From contig JBKJNH010000198.1 in assembly GCA_046596055.1 (NCBI GenBank), positions 1 to 5,810 of the forward strand: a DNA stretch of 5,810 nt. Reading direction: 5' to 3'. The notes beneath the pieces were generated by a model. That model worked only from the letters and a program-made list of their open reading frames with translations, had not been told where the DNA came from and searched no databases. The stretch comes from JANPEF01 sp046596055. GTDB lineage: Bacteria; Eisenbacteria; RBG-16-71-46; DASYSL01. A program made the translations under genes and the position numbers. Of this stretch, positions 1 to 5,729 are shown one piece after another. Position 1 is the stretch's first letter, and the number at the start of each line of letters is the position of its first letter.

Positions 1-1340
1 AGGAACGAGGCCAGCATGATGATCACGCCGACGACCACGTTGGCGGCCGACTTGCCCAGCAGCATGGCGGCCGTCGGGATGGGCGCCGACAGGAAGAGCG
101 GCGCGAATCCGGCCGACTTCTCGCGCTGCAACGACTCGGTCGTGTAGAACAGGATGAGCATGCACAGGAGAAGCGTGAGGGTTCCCATCTGCCGCACCGC
201 GAGCCCGCCCGGAGTCATCATCAATGTCGTGTCGAATGCACCGGTCGAGACCACTCCGCCGAGGGTCTGGACCAGGATGAGCGGAACGAACAGGTAGAGC
301 CCGGGGTGGCTCTTGAGCTCCATCAGCTCGACTCGCGCCACGTTCCAGGTCGCTTGCAGGAAGCCAGGCGCCCGCGCGGCCATGTTCAGCATCGAAAGCC
401 CGGCCGACATCCGCTCGAGACCGGCGCTCGCCGATGCCGTCGCCATCACCGCGGCCTCCGTGCGCGCACCGCGCTTCGCCTTCGCCGTGCGCGGGCCGCG
501 CAACAGCGCCGGGAAGCGCAGGTGCACGAGCCCGACCGCGCCCAGCCCGAGCGCGAGGCAGACGAAGCGCTGGACGATCGCCAGCGCATCGAGTCCGACC
601 GGAGAGCGGTTGTAGAACGCCACGCCCCGATCGACGACCAGCCAGGTCTCGTTGATCCAGCGCACGCCGCTCAGGTCGATGAACTGCAGGATGCGCTCGA
701 CCATCGGCGAGAGCCACACCGGCGACCAGTCCCAGAGGAAGAACGTGCCGAGGATCACCAGCGCGATCGGCACGACGAACACGAGCGCCGCCTTGCGCGT
801 GAAGGCGCCCAGCGCGAACGCCATGCCCGAGATGAACACCAGCATCGGCAGGGCGAAGATGATCGCCGGCCTCATGTAGTTGGACAGGACGAACGGACCG
901 ATCGCCTCCTGGTTCGAGGCGTGCGGCATCACGTGGTTGAACAGGATCGTCATGAGCGTGTGCACACCGAGCACGCCGATGAAGCCCAGCAGCACGGCGC
1001 AATACTTACCCCAGACGTATTGTCCCGGCGTGAGCGGCGTGGCGTGCAGGAGAGGCCCGACCTTCTGCTCCTCGTCGCGGATGAAGATCATGCCCGCGGC
1101 GATCGAGACGAAGAACGAATAGAGGATGGCGACCAGGACCATGAGGAGCTGCGTCTGCGCGAACTCGCTGGTCAGCCAGGCGCGGTCGCCGCCGACGCGC
1201 ATGTCGCCCGAGGCGATGCGCGCGTTCCCGTTCGACAGGCTGAAGGCCATGAAGCCGAGGATGACGACGAGCACCCAGAACAGCGGACGCCGCGGGATCT
1301 CCCGCAGGTCGAGCCAGAGAACCTCGAGGAACCGCTTCAT
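1..1340 (-). CDS. ABC-2 type transporter permease with two tandem permease halves (partial, C-terminus beyond the left edge)
   Basis: The frame is open from an ATG at 1340 to the window edge, giving 446 codons with no stop. It begins MKRFLEVLWLDLREIPRRPL and then runs into a first membrane helix. Hydrophobic segments lie near residues 20-35, 64-86, 113-133, 158-180, 185-203, 255-275, 347-367, 386-401 and 425 onward. After the second helix, residues 88-112 (RDEEQ..G.L..TPLTP..Y..GK) are the usual cytoplasmic loop of ABC-2 permeases. The pattern recurs at 406-430 (REKSAG.A.L.LSAPIP.....GK), so two permease halves are fused and joined by a basic, Ala-rich linker at about 281-325. The start overlaps the ATPase stop as ATGA, so the two are translationally coupled and form one exporter. 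The substrate cannot be read. Long proteins of this layout are sometimes fused to an M1-family aminopeptidase, which would lie outside the window; this is inference. Confidence 0.92.
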   Translation of the reverse strand, partial: MKRFLEVLWLDLREIPRRPLFWVLVVILGFMAFSLSNGNARIASGDMRVGGDRAWLTSEFAQTQLLMVLVAILYSFFVSIAAGMIFIRDEEQKVGPLLHATPLTPGQYVWGKYCAVLLGFIGVLGVHTLMTILFNHVMPHASNQEAIGPFVLSNYMRPAIIFALPMLVFISGMAFALGAFTRKAALVFVVPIALVILGTFFLWDWSPVWLSPMVERILQFIDLSGVRWINETWLVVDRGVAFYNRSPVGLDALAIVQRFVCLALGLGAVGLVHLRFPALLRGPRTAKAKRGARTEAAVMATASASAGLERMSAGLSMLNMAARAPGFLQATWNVARVELMELKSHPGLYLFVPLILVQTLGGVVSTGAFDTTLMMTPGGLAVRQMGTLTLLLCMLILFYTTESLQREKSAGFAPLFLSAPIPTAAMLLGKSAANVVVGVIIMLASF

Positions 1341-2227
1341 GCGCGGGCCGCCTCGAGCGCGCTCTCGTTCATGCGCACGAGGTAGGAGTCCTCGAGCGTC
1401 GCCGCGACCGGCTCGAAGCCCGCCGGCGGCGCGCCCGCGGGCTGGTGCACGCGCACGCGGTTGACGCCCTCCACGAGGACCGATTGCGTGACGCTGCCCT
1501 GCGCACGCAACTCGGCAAGGACGGCACCGTCCGCGGTGCCCTCGAACATCGTGCCCGCGAGTTCCTGCCGCGCCGCGTGCGGCGTCGTGGTCACCAGCAG
1601 GCGCCCGCCACGGATCACGGCGAAGCGCGGGCACAGGACGGCCACGTCCTCGACGATGTGCGTCGAGAGCAGCACGATCCGGTCCTGCGCCAATTCGGTG
1701 AGCAGGTGATAGAAGCGCAGGCGCTCCTCGGGATCGAGACCCGCCGTCGGTTCGTCGACGATGACCAGTCGCGGATTCCCGGCGATCGCCTGCGCCACGC
1801 CGAGCCGCTGCCGCATTCCGCCCGAGTAAGACTTGACCGCGCGGCGCATGGCGAAGCCGAGGTTGACGCGCTCGAGCAGCTCGCGCGCGAGCGCCCTGAT
1901 GCCGCCGGGCGCATCGACGCCCTTGAGGCGCAGCAGGTGGATGAGCATCTGCTCGCCGCTCAGGTGCGGGTAGAAGCCGAACTCCTGGGGCAGGTAGCCG
2001 AGGCGGGCGCGCACGCGCTCGGGATGCGCGACGATGTCCTCCCCGTCCAGCGTGATCGTGCCCGAGGTGGGCTCGAGCAGGCCGGCGAGGATCTTCATCA
2101 GGGTGGACTTGCCCGCGCCATTGGGACCGAGAAGGCCGAACATTCCGACCGGGACGTCGAGTTCGAGTCCCGCGAGCGCGGTGACCGGACCGGGATAGAC
2201 CTTGACCAGACCCTGAATGCGAAGCAC
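1337..2227 (-). CDS. ABC transporter ATP-binding protein (ABC-2/DrrA-like exporter ATPase)
   Basis: This 296-residue ATPase carries every motif of an ABC nucleotide-binding domain in order: Walker A GPNGAGKST (34-42), Q-loop YLPQEF (78-83), signature YSGGMRQR (134-141, Tyr in place of the usual Leu), Walker B LVIVDEP (154-160), D-loop GLDP (163-166) and switch His190 in STH. The C-terminal 80 or so residues end in LEDSYLVRM, like the LED-containing tail of DrrA/CcmA-type exporter subunits. It would hydrolyse ATP on the cytoplasmic face to drive the permease encoded immediately downstream, with which it shares a 4-bp overlap. The start is GTG: a GGAGG lies 6 nt upstream, and the next Met (29) would remove the first beta strand. 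The exported substrate is unknown; lipids, peptides and drugs are all possible for this family. Confidence 0.96.
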   Translation of the reverse strand: MLRIQGLVKVYPGPVTALAGLELDVPVGMFGLLGPNGAGKSTLMKILAGLLEPTSGTITLDGEDIVAHPERVRARLGYLPQEFGFYPHLSGEQMLIHLLRLKGVDAPGGIRALARELLERVNLGFAMRRAVKSYSGGMRQRLGVAQAIAGNPRLVIVDEPTAGLDPEERLRFYHLLTELAQDRIVLLSTHIVEDVAVLCPRFAVIRGGRLLVTTTPHAARQELAGTMFEGTADGAVLAELRAQGSVTQSVLVEGVNRVRVHQPAGAPPAGFEPVAATLEDSYLVRMNESALEAARA

Positions 2228-2415
2228 GGAGAACCTCCGGGACGGGATCAGCAGGTGGGACGGACGAGGTTCCTACGTGCTGAAGCGGTCCCGGGTTGCA
2301 GGGGCGCGTGCGAGCATCGTTCCCGAGATGATCGGGGAGCACCCTGTGGAGACGGGCCGGACTCTCACACTTCGGGAGTGTGCATTCAAGGACCGAGCAC
2401 GAGGACGGCGTTGAT
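2228..2415 (-). other. Intergenic gap between the RlpA-like gene and the ABC ATPase, with two weak hairpins
   Basis: This 188-bp stretch lies between two genes of the same strand. It holds a 6-bp hairpin (CACACT, loop 2372-2376, AGTGTG; 2366-2382) about 34 bp past the RlpA-like stop, and a 5-bp one at 2322-2336 (CCCGA/TCGGG). Neither is followed by a T-run on the minus strand, so neither qualifies as a clear intrinsic terminator. The best promoter-like match (TTGAAT with a poor -10 partner) is not convincing. Whether the ABC genes are cotranscribed with the two envelope genes therefore cannot be decided by eye. Confidence 0.35.
2234..2238 (-). promoter_or_regulatory. Ribosome binding site for the ABC ATPase
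   Basis: On the minus strand this reads GGAGG, with a 6-nt spacer (TTCTCC) before the GTG at 2227. It decides the non-ATG start and shows that the ATPase is translated independently rather than coupled to the gene before it. Confidence 0.8.
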
Positions 2416-2973
2416 TCAGTCCGCGGAACGCTCGAGCACGTCGAGCCGCACCCGGGCCAGGCCCACGCGGACGAGGTCGAGTTGCTCTGCCGCGCGGCGC
2501 GAGACGTCGACGATGCGCCCCTTGATGAAGGGGCCCCGATCGTTGATCACCAGCTCGACCGACTTGCCCGTCGTCACGCGCGTCACGCGCACCCTCGTGC
2601 CGAACGGCAGCGAGCGGTGGGCCGCGGTCATCGCATCCCGGCGATACACGTCGCCGCTTGCCGTCCGCCGGCCCTCGAACTTCGTCGCGTAATACGAGGC
2701 GAGCCCGATCTGCGCTCCATCCTTGTCCGCATCTTCCTCGTCCTCGGCCTCGTCCACTTCGGCTTCGTCGCGTGTGGGCACGGCCTTGTCGGGCACGGGC
2801 TCGCGCGCGCGCCGCGCCGCGGTCTTCCCGACCTCGCGCGTCGCCGGGGGCGGCGGGGTGACCGTCGTCTCCGGAGCGTGACTGCAGCCGCCGAGGATCA
2901 GGGTGAGGACGAGCGCGAACGCGGGGAATGCGATCGCACGCGCGGCAGTCGATGGAACGGTCATGGCGGGCAC
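2416..2973 (-). CDS. RlpA-like septal ring lytic transglycosylase / double-psi beta-barrel lipoprotein
   Basis: This 185-residue protein has a lipoprotein signal: hydrophobic core at 14-28, then lipobox LGGC with Cys30 as the lipidated residue. A Pro/Thr/Arg-rich linker and a strongly acidic stretch (69-85, mostly Asp/Glu/Ala) follow. Residues 89-181 are an RlpA double-psi beta-barrel: GLASYY, F.GRRTASG (99-107), TAAHRSLPFGTRVRVT (116-131), INDRGPF (143-149) and GRIVDVSRRAAEQL (152-165). His119 and Asp145 sit where RlpA proteins keep the pair implicated in cleaving glycan strands that lack stem peptides. The protein stops right after the barrel, so the C-terminal SPOR domain of E. coli RlpA is absent. 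Its gene begins 18 bp after the coiled-coil gene stops, suggesting one transcript. The start is GTG, or alternatively the ATG at 2964 three codons in; the lipobox is retained either way. Confidence 0.93.
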   Translation of the reverse strand: MPAMTVPSTAARAIAFPAFALVLTLILGGCSHAPETTVTPPPPATREVGKTAARRAREPVPDKAVPTRDEAEVDEAEDEEDADKDGAQIGLASYYATKFEGRRTASGDVYRRDAMTAAHRSLPFGTRVRVTRVTTGKSVELVINDRGPFIKGRIVDVSRRAAEQLDLVRVGLARVRLDVLERSAD

Positions 2974-2977
2974 TCTA

Positions 2978-2982
2978 CTCCC
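2978..2982 (-). promoter_or_regulatory. Candidate ribosome binding site for the RlpA-like gene
   Basis: On the minus strand this reads GGGAG. It lies 4 nt before the GTG at 2973 and 13 nt before the alternative ATG at 2964. Neither spacing is ideal, so the exact start stays open by three codons. Confidence 0.5.
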
Positions 2983-2991
2983 GACGCGGGC

Positions 2992-3849
2992 CTATCCCTT
3001 GAGAATCACCACCTGGCGGATGCGGCGGAACTCGACGGGATCGAGGATCTTCAGTTCCATCGACCCGTCCAGCGCCCGCAGTTGGTAGCTGTTCACCGGC
3101 TGCGCGCTCACGACCTTCGCCTTCGCGTACGGGATGTGGATCACGTCGAGGCGATCGGTGTCGAGTCCCATGAACACGCCGGCGTTGGGATTCGGGCTGG
3201 GCACGACCGTCTTGCCGATCCCCAGCACGCCGCCCTTCGTCTCGATGACGCCGGCGTCCTCGAGCTCCTCCTTGGTGCCTATCACGTACCAGATCGTCGC
3301 GATGTCGCGGCGCTTCTGCTCGAGTTGCGTCGTGCGTGTCCGCAGGGTGTCGTCCTTCTGCGCCACCGCGACGGTCAGGCCCGATACCTGGGTGTTGAGT
3401 GAGTCGACGCGCATGGAGAGCATGGTGACCTGCTGCTCCTTCTCGGTGACGGACTTCCGCAGGTTGACGATCAGCTTCGACAGTCCGGCGGACTTGTCGC
3501 CGCTAGCCTTGAGGTCGGCTTCGAGCTTGTTGATCCGGGCCTTGCTCGCGTCGATGCTGCTGCGCAGTGCGGCGATTCGAGCCAGCGCATCCTCCGTGTT
3601 GGCCGCGGTACGCTCGCCGGCGGGCGCGAGTCGGGCACCCGTCTCCTCGAGCGCAAGAGCGCTCAGGCTGTCCTGGATCTCGGCGATCGCCTCGATCGTC
3701 GCGCCGTAGCGATCCCGGATCTCGCCCTCGGCCGTCTCGGTGGCCGCGAGCCTGCGCGCATTCTGCTGATTCTGTGAGAAGAGGAGGATGGAGACCCCCG
3801 CCAGGGCCACGACGGCAACGATGAGTGTGATCTGGAGCGGCTTCTTCAT
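2992..3849 (-). CDS. Membrane-anchored coiled-coil protein of unknown function
   Basis: This gives 285 residues from the ATG at 3849. Lys2-Lys3 is followed by one hydrophobic segment (about 5-24), an uncleaved anchor or signal-anchor with the rest outside the cytoplasm. Residues 26-185 are polar, Ala/Glu/Lys/Gln-rich and helical, with heptad-like hydrophobic spacing, best read as a long coiled coil (for example SKARINKLEADLKASGDKSA and LSMRVDSLNTQVSGLTVAVA). The last 100 residues (186-285) form a distinct compact domain: IWYVIGTKEELEDAGVIE, a Gly-rich GGVLGIGKT turn, a short Asp/Ile strand pair, and a C-terminal SMELKILDP..F motif. Coiled-coil proteins with a similar YVIGTKEEL tail are, from memory, common among uncharacterised Bacteroidota-type proteins. 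Placement 18 bp before an RlpA-like lipoprotein suggests work at the cell envelope or septum. The role is not known. Confidence 0.88.
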   Translation of the reverse strand: MKKPLQITLIVAVVALAGVSILLFSQNQQNARRLAATETAEGEIRDRYGATIEAIAEIQDSLSALALEETGARLAPAGERTAANTEDALARIAALRSSIDASKARINKLEADLKASGDKSAGLSKLIVNLRKSVTEKEQQVTMLSMRVDSLNTQVSGLTVAVAQKDDTLRTRTTQLEQKRRDIATIWYVIGTKEELEDAGVIETKGGVLGIGKTVVPSPNPNAGVFMGLDTDRLDVIHIPYAKAKVVSAQPVNSYQLRALDGSMELKILDPVEFRRIRQVVILKG

Positions 3850-3857
3850 GACTGGAT

Positions 3858-3862
3858 CTCCT
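3858..3862 (-). promoter_or_regulatory. Ribosome binding site for the coiled-coil protein
   Basis: On the minus strand this reads AGGAG, 8 nt before the ATG at 3849. It fixes that start in preference to an in-frame TTG at 3876, which would add nine residues ahead of the Lys-Lys signal-anchor. Confidence 0.8.
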
Positions 3863-4137
3863 GCGAAAGCGGACAACGTTCGAATGCTCTACCGGCCGTG
3901 AGAGGCCGCGAACGAGCCATGGCGGGCTCTCCCGGAGAATACACCGGCCGGTCAGACGGCGTTCCCGGGGCGATTGGAATCCGCGTGACCGGCGGGCCCC
4001 CTGGGCGACTTTCGCTGCCGCGTCCCTCCCCACGAACGGACTCGCAACCGATTCCCCTCCTCCCCGTCTCGAGGGCCGCTATGTCCTGTCATCGCTTCCG
4101 TTTGCCCGCGACGAGCCGGCTCATCCTGCCGATCCTC

Positions 4138-4223
4138 CTGGCCGGGCCGAACCCCGGGCCGGCGCGGATGCGCATCAAGAGCACATATCGCTAACCTGGC
4201 CGGGAGCAACGCTCTGGCCGGGA
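4138..4223 (+). repeat. Three copies of CTGGCCGGG upstream of the rightward cassette
   Basis: CTGGCCGGG occurs at 4138-4146, and CTGGCCGGGA at 4196-4205 and 4214-4223. The last two are exact 10-bp copies 18 bp apart start to start, just before a -10-like TAGAAT. The spacing of nearly two helical turns suits a tandem operator, but in such GC-rich DNA chance is a real alternative. Confidence 0.4.
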
Positions 4224-4243
4224 CGCCCGAACCATCCTAGAAT
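4215..4243 (+). promoter_or_regulatory. Possible sigma-70-type promoter for the rightward two-gene cassette
   Basis: TAGAAT at 4238-4243 matches the -10 consensus at five of six positions. At a 17-bp spacing upstream lies TGGCCG (4215-4220), matching TTGACA at only three of six. It would give a leader of about 75 nt before the ATG at 4324. The second CTGGCCGGGA copy overlaps the -35 region, so a protein bound there could control it. Confidence 0.3.
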
Positions 4244-4323
4244 CCCATGGAGCGTGCGCGGTCGCCGTTGCAGCGGCCGCCACGCCCCGTTGCCTCCCGC
4301 CAGGCTCACCCCAGGAGCGTCCC

Positions 4324-4671
4324 ATGCGTTCAATCCTCTTCGCCGTGTCGATCGTCGGCCTCGTTCTCCTCGGCGCGCAGCCCGCCGCCGCGGGCCGCAT
4401 CTTCGGCGACATCAAGCTCGACGGAAAGCCGCTGCCCGAGGGTGTGAAGATCCGCGTGTCGGCGCCCGGCGGCACCACGGTCGCGGACTCGACGACGGCC
4501 GACAAGTTCGGCTCGTTCAAGCTGATGGTGAAGGGCGAGGGCAAGTGCACCCTCACCGTCGTGCACGAGAAGCAGCCCGTCGAACTCGCCATCTTCTCGA
4601 ACAAGGAGGCGACGCGCTACGACCTGGTCCTCGAGAAGAAGGACGGCAAACCGAGCCTGCGCCGCAAGTGA
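4324..4671 (+). CDS. Small secreted protein with a predicted carboxypeptidase-regulatory-like beta-sandwich fold
   Basis: This 115-residue protein has a Sec signal peptide: basic start (MRS), hydrophobic core at 4-17, and a likely cleavage after Ala23 (AQPAAA|GR). The mature part is about 92 residues. Its opening, GRIFGDIKLDGKPLPEGVKI (24-43), followed by a T..D..G.F.L pattern (about 58-67) and closing beta strands, matches the transthyretin/carboxypeptidase-regulatory type seen in many secreted proteins. That assignment rests on pattern only. The tail is basic (KKDGKPSLRRK). AGGAG at 4313-4317 is 6 nt before the ATG and supports this start. The stop overlaps the next start as GTGA, so the two products are made together and probably work together. 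There is no TonB plug or catalytic domain, so it is more likely a binding or structural protein than an enzyme. Confidence 0.88.
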   Translation: MRSILFAVSIVGLVLLGAQPAAAGRIFGDIKLDGKPLPEGVKIRVSAPGGTTVADSTTADKFGSFKLMVKGEGKCTLTVVHEKQPVELAIFSNKEATRYDLVLEKKDGKPSLRRK

Positions 4672-5597
4672 GCGAGACCCCCCCGCACGAGCCGCCGCAC
4701 GTCCACGTTCCGGTCAAGCGCGACTTCTGGGACAAGCTCGGGGTGCTCGTCCAGCCGCTCGGCGGCTTGTTCACGGCGCTCGCGATCGGCGTGCTCGGGT
4801 TCAAGTCGTCGGAGTTCCTCGACAAACGGCAGGCTGCCGAGACGAATACCCGCCTCTACTCCGAGCTGATGAGCCGGCGCGAGGAGTCGGAGAGCGCTCT
4901 GCGCAAGGACATGTTCCAGACGATCATCGGCAGCTTCGTCAGCGCCTCGGACAGGGGGGACCTCGACAACAGCGTCCTCAACCTCGAGCTGCTGGTCTAC
5001 AACTTCCACGAATCGCTCAATCTGAAGCCGTTGTTCCTCGACCTGAAGCGCCGCATCGCGCGAGGCATCAAGTCCGCGCCCAACGCCACCGTTCGCACCG
5101 ACTACGTCGACTACATGGACCGGCTGGAGCGCGTCGCCCGCGAGATCGGGCGCAAGCAGGTCATCGTGCTCGAGGGAGTGGGCCACAAGTTCGACCGCAG
5201 CATCGACCTGACCGGGGATCCCGAGGGCACGTCACTCGAGGAGGCCACCCTCACGCTCGACTCGTTGCAGTCGACGATCCGGATCGACATCAACGCGGTC
5301 GACCGGGCCAACAAGGAGCTCGACGTCCAGCTGACCGTCGAGACGCCGGACCCGGCGCTGGGGCGGCAGACCAAGACCGCCGCGTTCAAGGTGAGCTACT
5401 TCGACTTTCCGATGATCGACAACACGCGGCTGCTGGGCGGCCACCGTTGTGCAATCGTCCTCAACGGGTTCTCCGAGCACTCCGCGGACATCACATTCGT
5501 GATGTTCCCCGGCGAGTACGCCAGTCTCAAGGAGAAGCCCTACTACAGCGAAGTCATCGAGAGCGTCCGCCGCGAGAACGCGCGCAGCGCTCGCTGA
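4668..5597 (+). CDS. Single-pass membrane protein of unknown function with a conserved-looking helical block and beta-rich C-terminus
   Basis: This gives 309 residues from the GTG at 4668, whose last two bases form the previous gene's stop (GTGA). No good ribosome binding site precedes it, so translation is probably coupled. The frame extends further upstream, but there it encodes only Arg-rich shadow sequence. The N-terminus is His/Pro-rich (PPHEPPHVHVP, 5-15), followed by DFWDKLG (19-25) and one membrane segment (about 26-45). Residues 46-130 are helical and charged, with SRREESESALRKDMF (69-83) and LNLELLVYNFHESLNLKPLF (104-123) looking like conserved blocks. Residues 131-163 are a further basic helical region. 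Residues 164-290 alternate polar and hydrophobic residues as in a beta sandwich (KQVIVLEGVGH, KELDVQLTVETP, KVSYFDFP, ADITFVMFPGEY). No enzymatic motif is visible. Membrane orientation cannot be settled from flanking charges. It is probably the membrane partner of the secreted protein encoded just before it. Confidence 0.88.
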   Translation: MSETPPHEPPHVHVPVKRDFWDKLGVLVQPLGGLFTALAIGVLGFKSSEFLDKRQAAETNTRLYSELMSRREESESALRKDMFQTIIGSFVSASDRGDLDNSVLNLELLVYNFHESLNLKPLFLDLKRRIARGIKSAPNATVRTDYVDYMDRLERVAREIGRKQVIVLEGVGHKFDRSIDLTGDPEGTSLEEATLTLDSLQSTIRIDINAVDRANKELDVQLTVETPDPALGRQTKTAAFKVSYFDFPMIDNTRLLGGHRCAIVLNGFSEHSADITFVMFPGEYASLKEKPYYSEVIESVRRENARSAR

Positions 5598-5673
5598 TCG
5601 CCACCCCAGGGAAGGACGCCGCGTCCAGCCGGTCCGTGTGGGCGAGTGGAGTCGTCCGCGCCAGGACAAGACG

Positions 5674-5714
5674 AACCGGCCGGTGGGCAGTGCGCCACCG
5701 GCCGGTTTCGTTTC
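5674..5714 (+). terminator. Strong intrinsic terminator after the two-gene cassette
   Basis: A perfect 13-bp GC-rich stem (AACCGGCCGGTGG at 5674-5686, CCACCGGCCGGTT at 5695-5707) with an 8-nt loop is followed by TTTCGTTTC. It lies 76 bp past the stop at 5597 and ends the rightward transcript. Read on the minus strand, the stem is followed by the moderately T-rich TTCGTCTTG, so it may also end a convergent leftward transcript. Confidence 0.88.
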
Positions 5715-5729
5715 GGGAATCCGTGGGGG

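Larger units (their letters stand above)
3850..4323. other. Divergent intergenic region with no convincing gene
   Basis: These 474 bp separate the leftward envelope genes from the rightward cassette, so promoters for both directions should lie here. Reading frames exist on both strands, but their products are rich in Arg, Pro and Ser, show no domain pattern and have no good ribosome binding site. A 10-bp palindrome ACCGGCCGGT sits at 3943-3952, about 94 bp upstream of the leftward ATG. CTGGCCGGG elements and a promoter-like -10 occupy 4138-4243. No tRNA or clear riboswitch fold was recognised. For the leftward promoter only a poor TATTCT-like -10 (near 3936-3941) can be seen. Confidence 0.6.

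Noticed and set aside
306..1385. Plus-strand frame of 359 codons opposite the permease
   Set aside because: The product is almost entirely Arg, His, Glu, Asp and Gln without hydrophobic core or domain pattern, as expected from the antisense of a membrane-protein gene in high-GC DNA; the minus strand has a clear permease.
2366..2382. Hairpin after the RlpA-like gene as an intrinsic terminator
   Set aside because: Only 6 bp of stem and no T-run on the minus strand; it is recorded within the intergenic entry but not called a terminator.
2572..2589. Tandem CGTCACGCG repeat
   Set aside because: It is in frame inside the RlpA-like barrel (RVTRVT, residues 129-134) and does not lengthen the family's usual strand-turn spacing, so it looks like codon coincidence rather than an expansion.
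1445..2692. Plus-strand frame of 415 codons spanning the ABC ATPase and part of the RlpA-like gene
   Set aside because: It lies antisense to two well-supported genes and crosses the gap between them, and its composition is shadow-like (Arg/His/Glu-rich, no motifs).
2380..3402. Plus-strand frame of 340 codons across the RlpA-like and coiled-coil genes
   Set aside because: It is antisense to both genes, with no ribosome binding site and no recognisable domain.
3898..4209. Short overlapping frames on both strands in the divergent region
   Set aside because: Pro/Arg/Gly-rich products, no ribosome binding site and no domain; more likely non-coding.
4191..4604. Minus-strand frame of 137 codons opposite the secreted protein
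   Set aside because: It has no supporting ribosome binding site and covers the signal peptide and beta-sandwich gene. Its composition is Ser/Arg/Pro-rich without pattern.
4254..4667. Upstream extension of the membrane protein's frame by 138 codons
   Set aside because: The extension is Arg/Pro/Ala shadow sequence lying over the signal-peptide protein in another frame. The GTG at 4668 in the GTGA overlap gives a sensible protein start.
4617..5186. Minus-strand frame of 189 codons opposite the membrane protein
   Set aside because: It is antisense to a gene with a clear membrane helix and conserved-looking blocks. Its Val/Asp/Glu/Arg-rich repetitive product is typical of a reversed complement frame.
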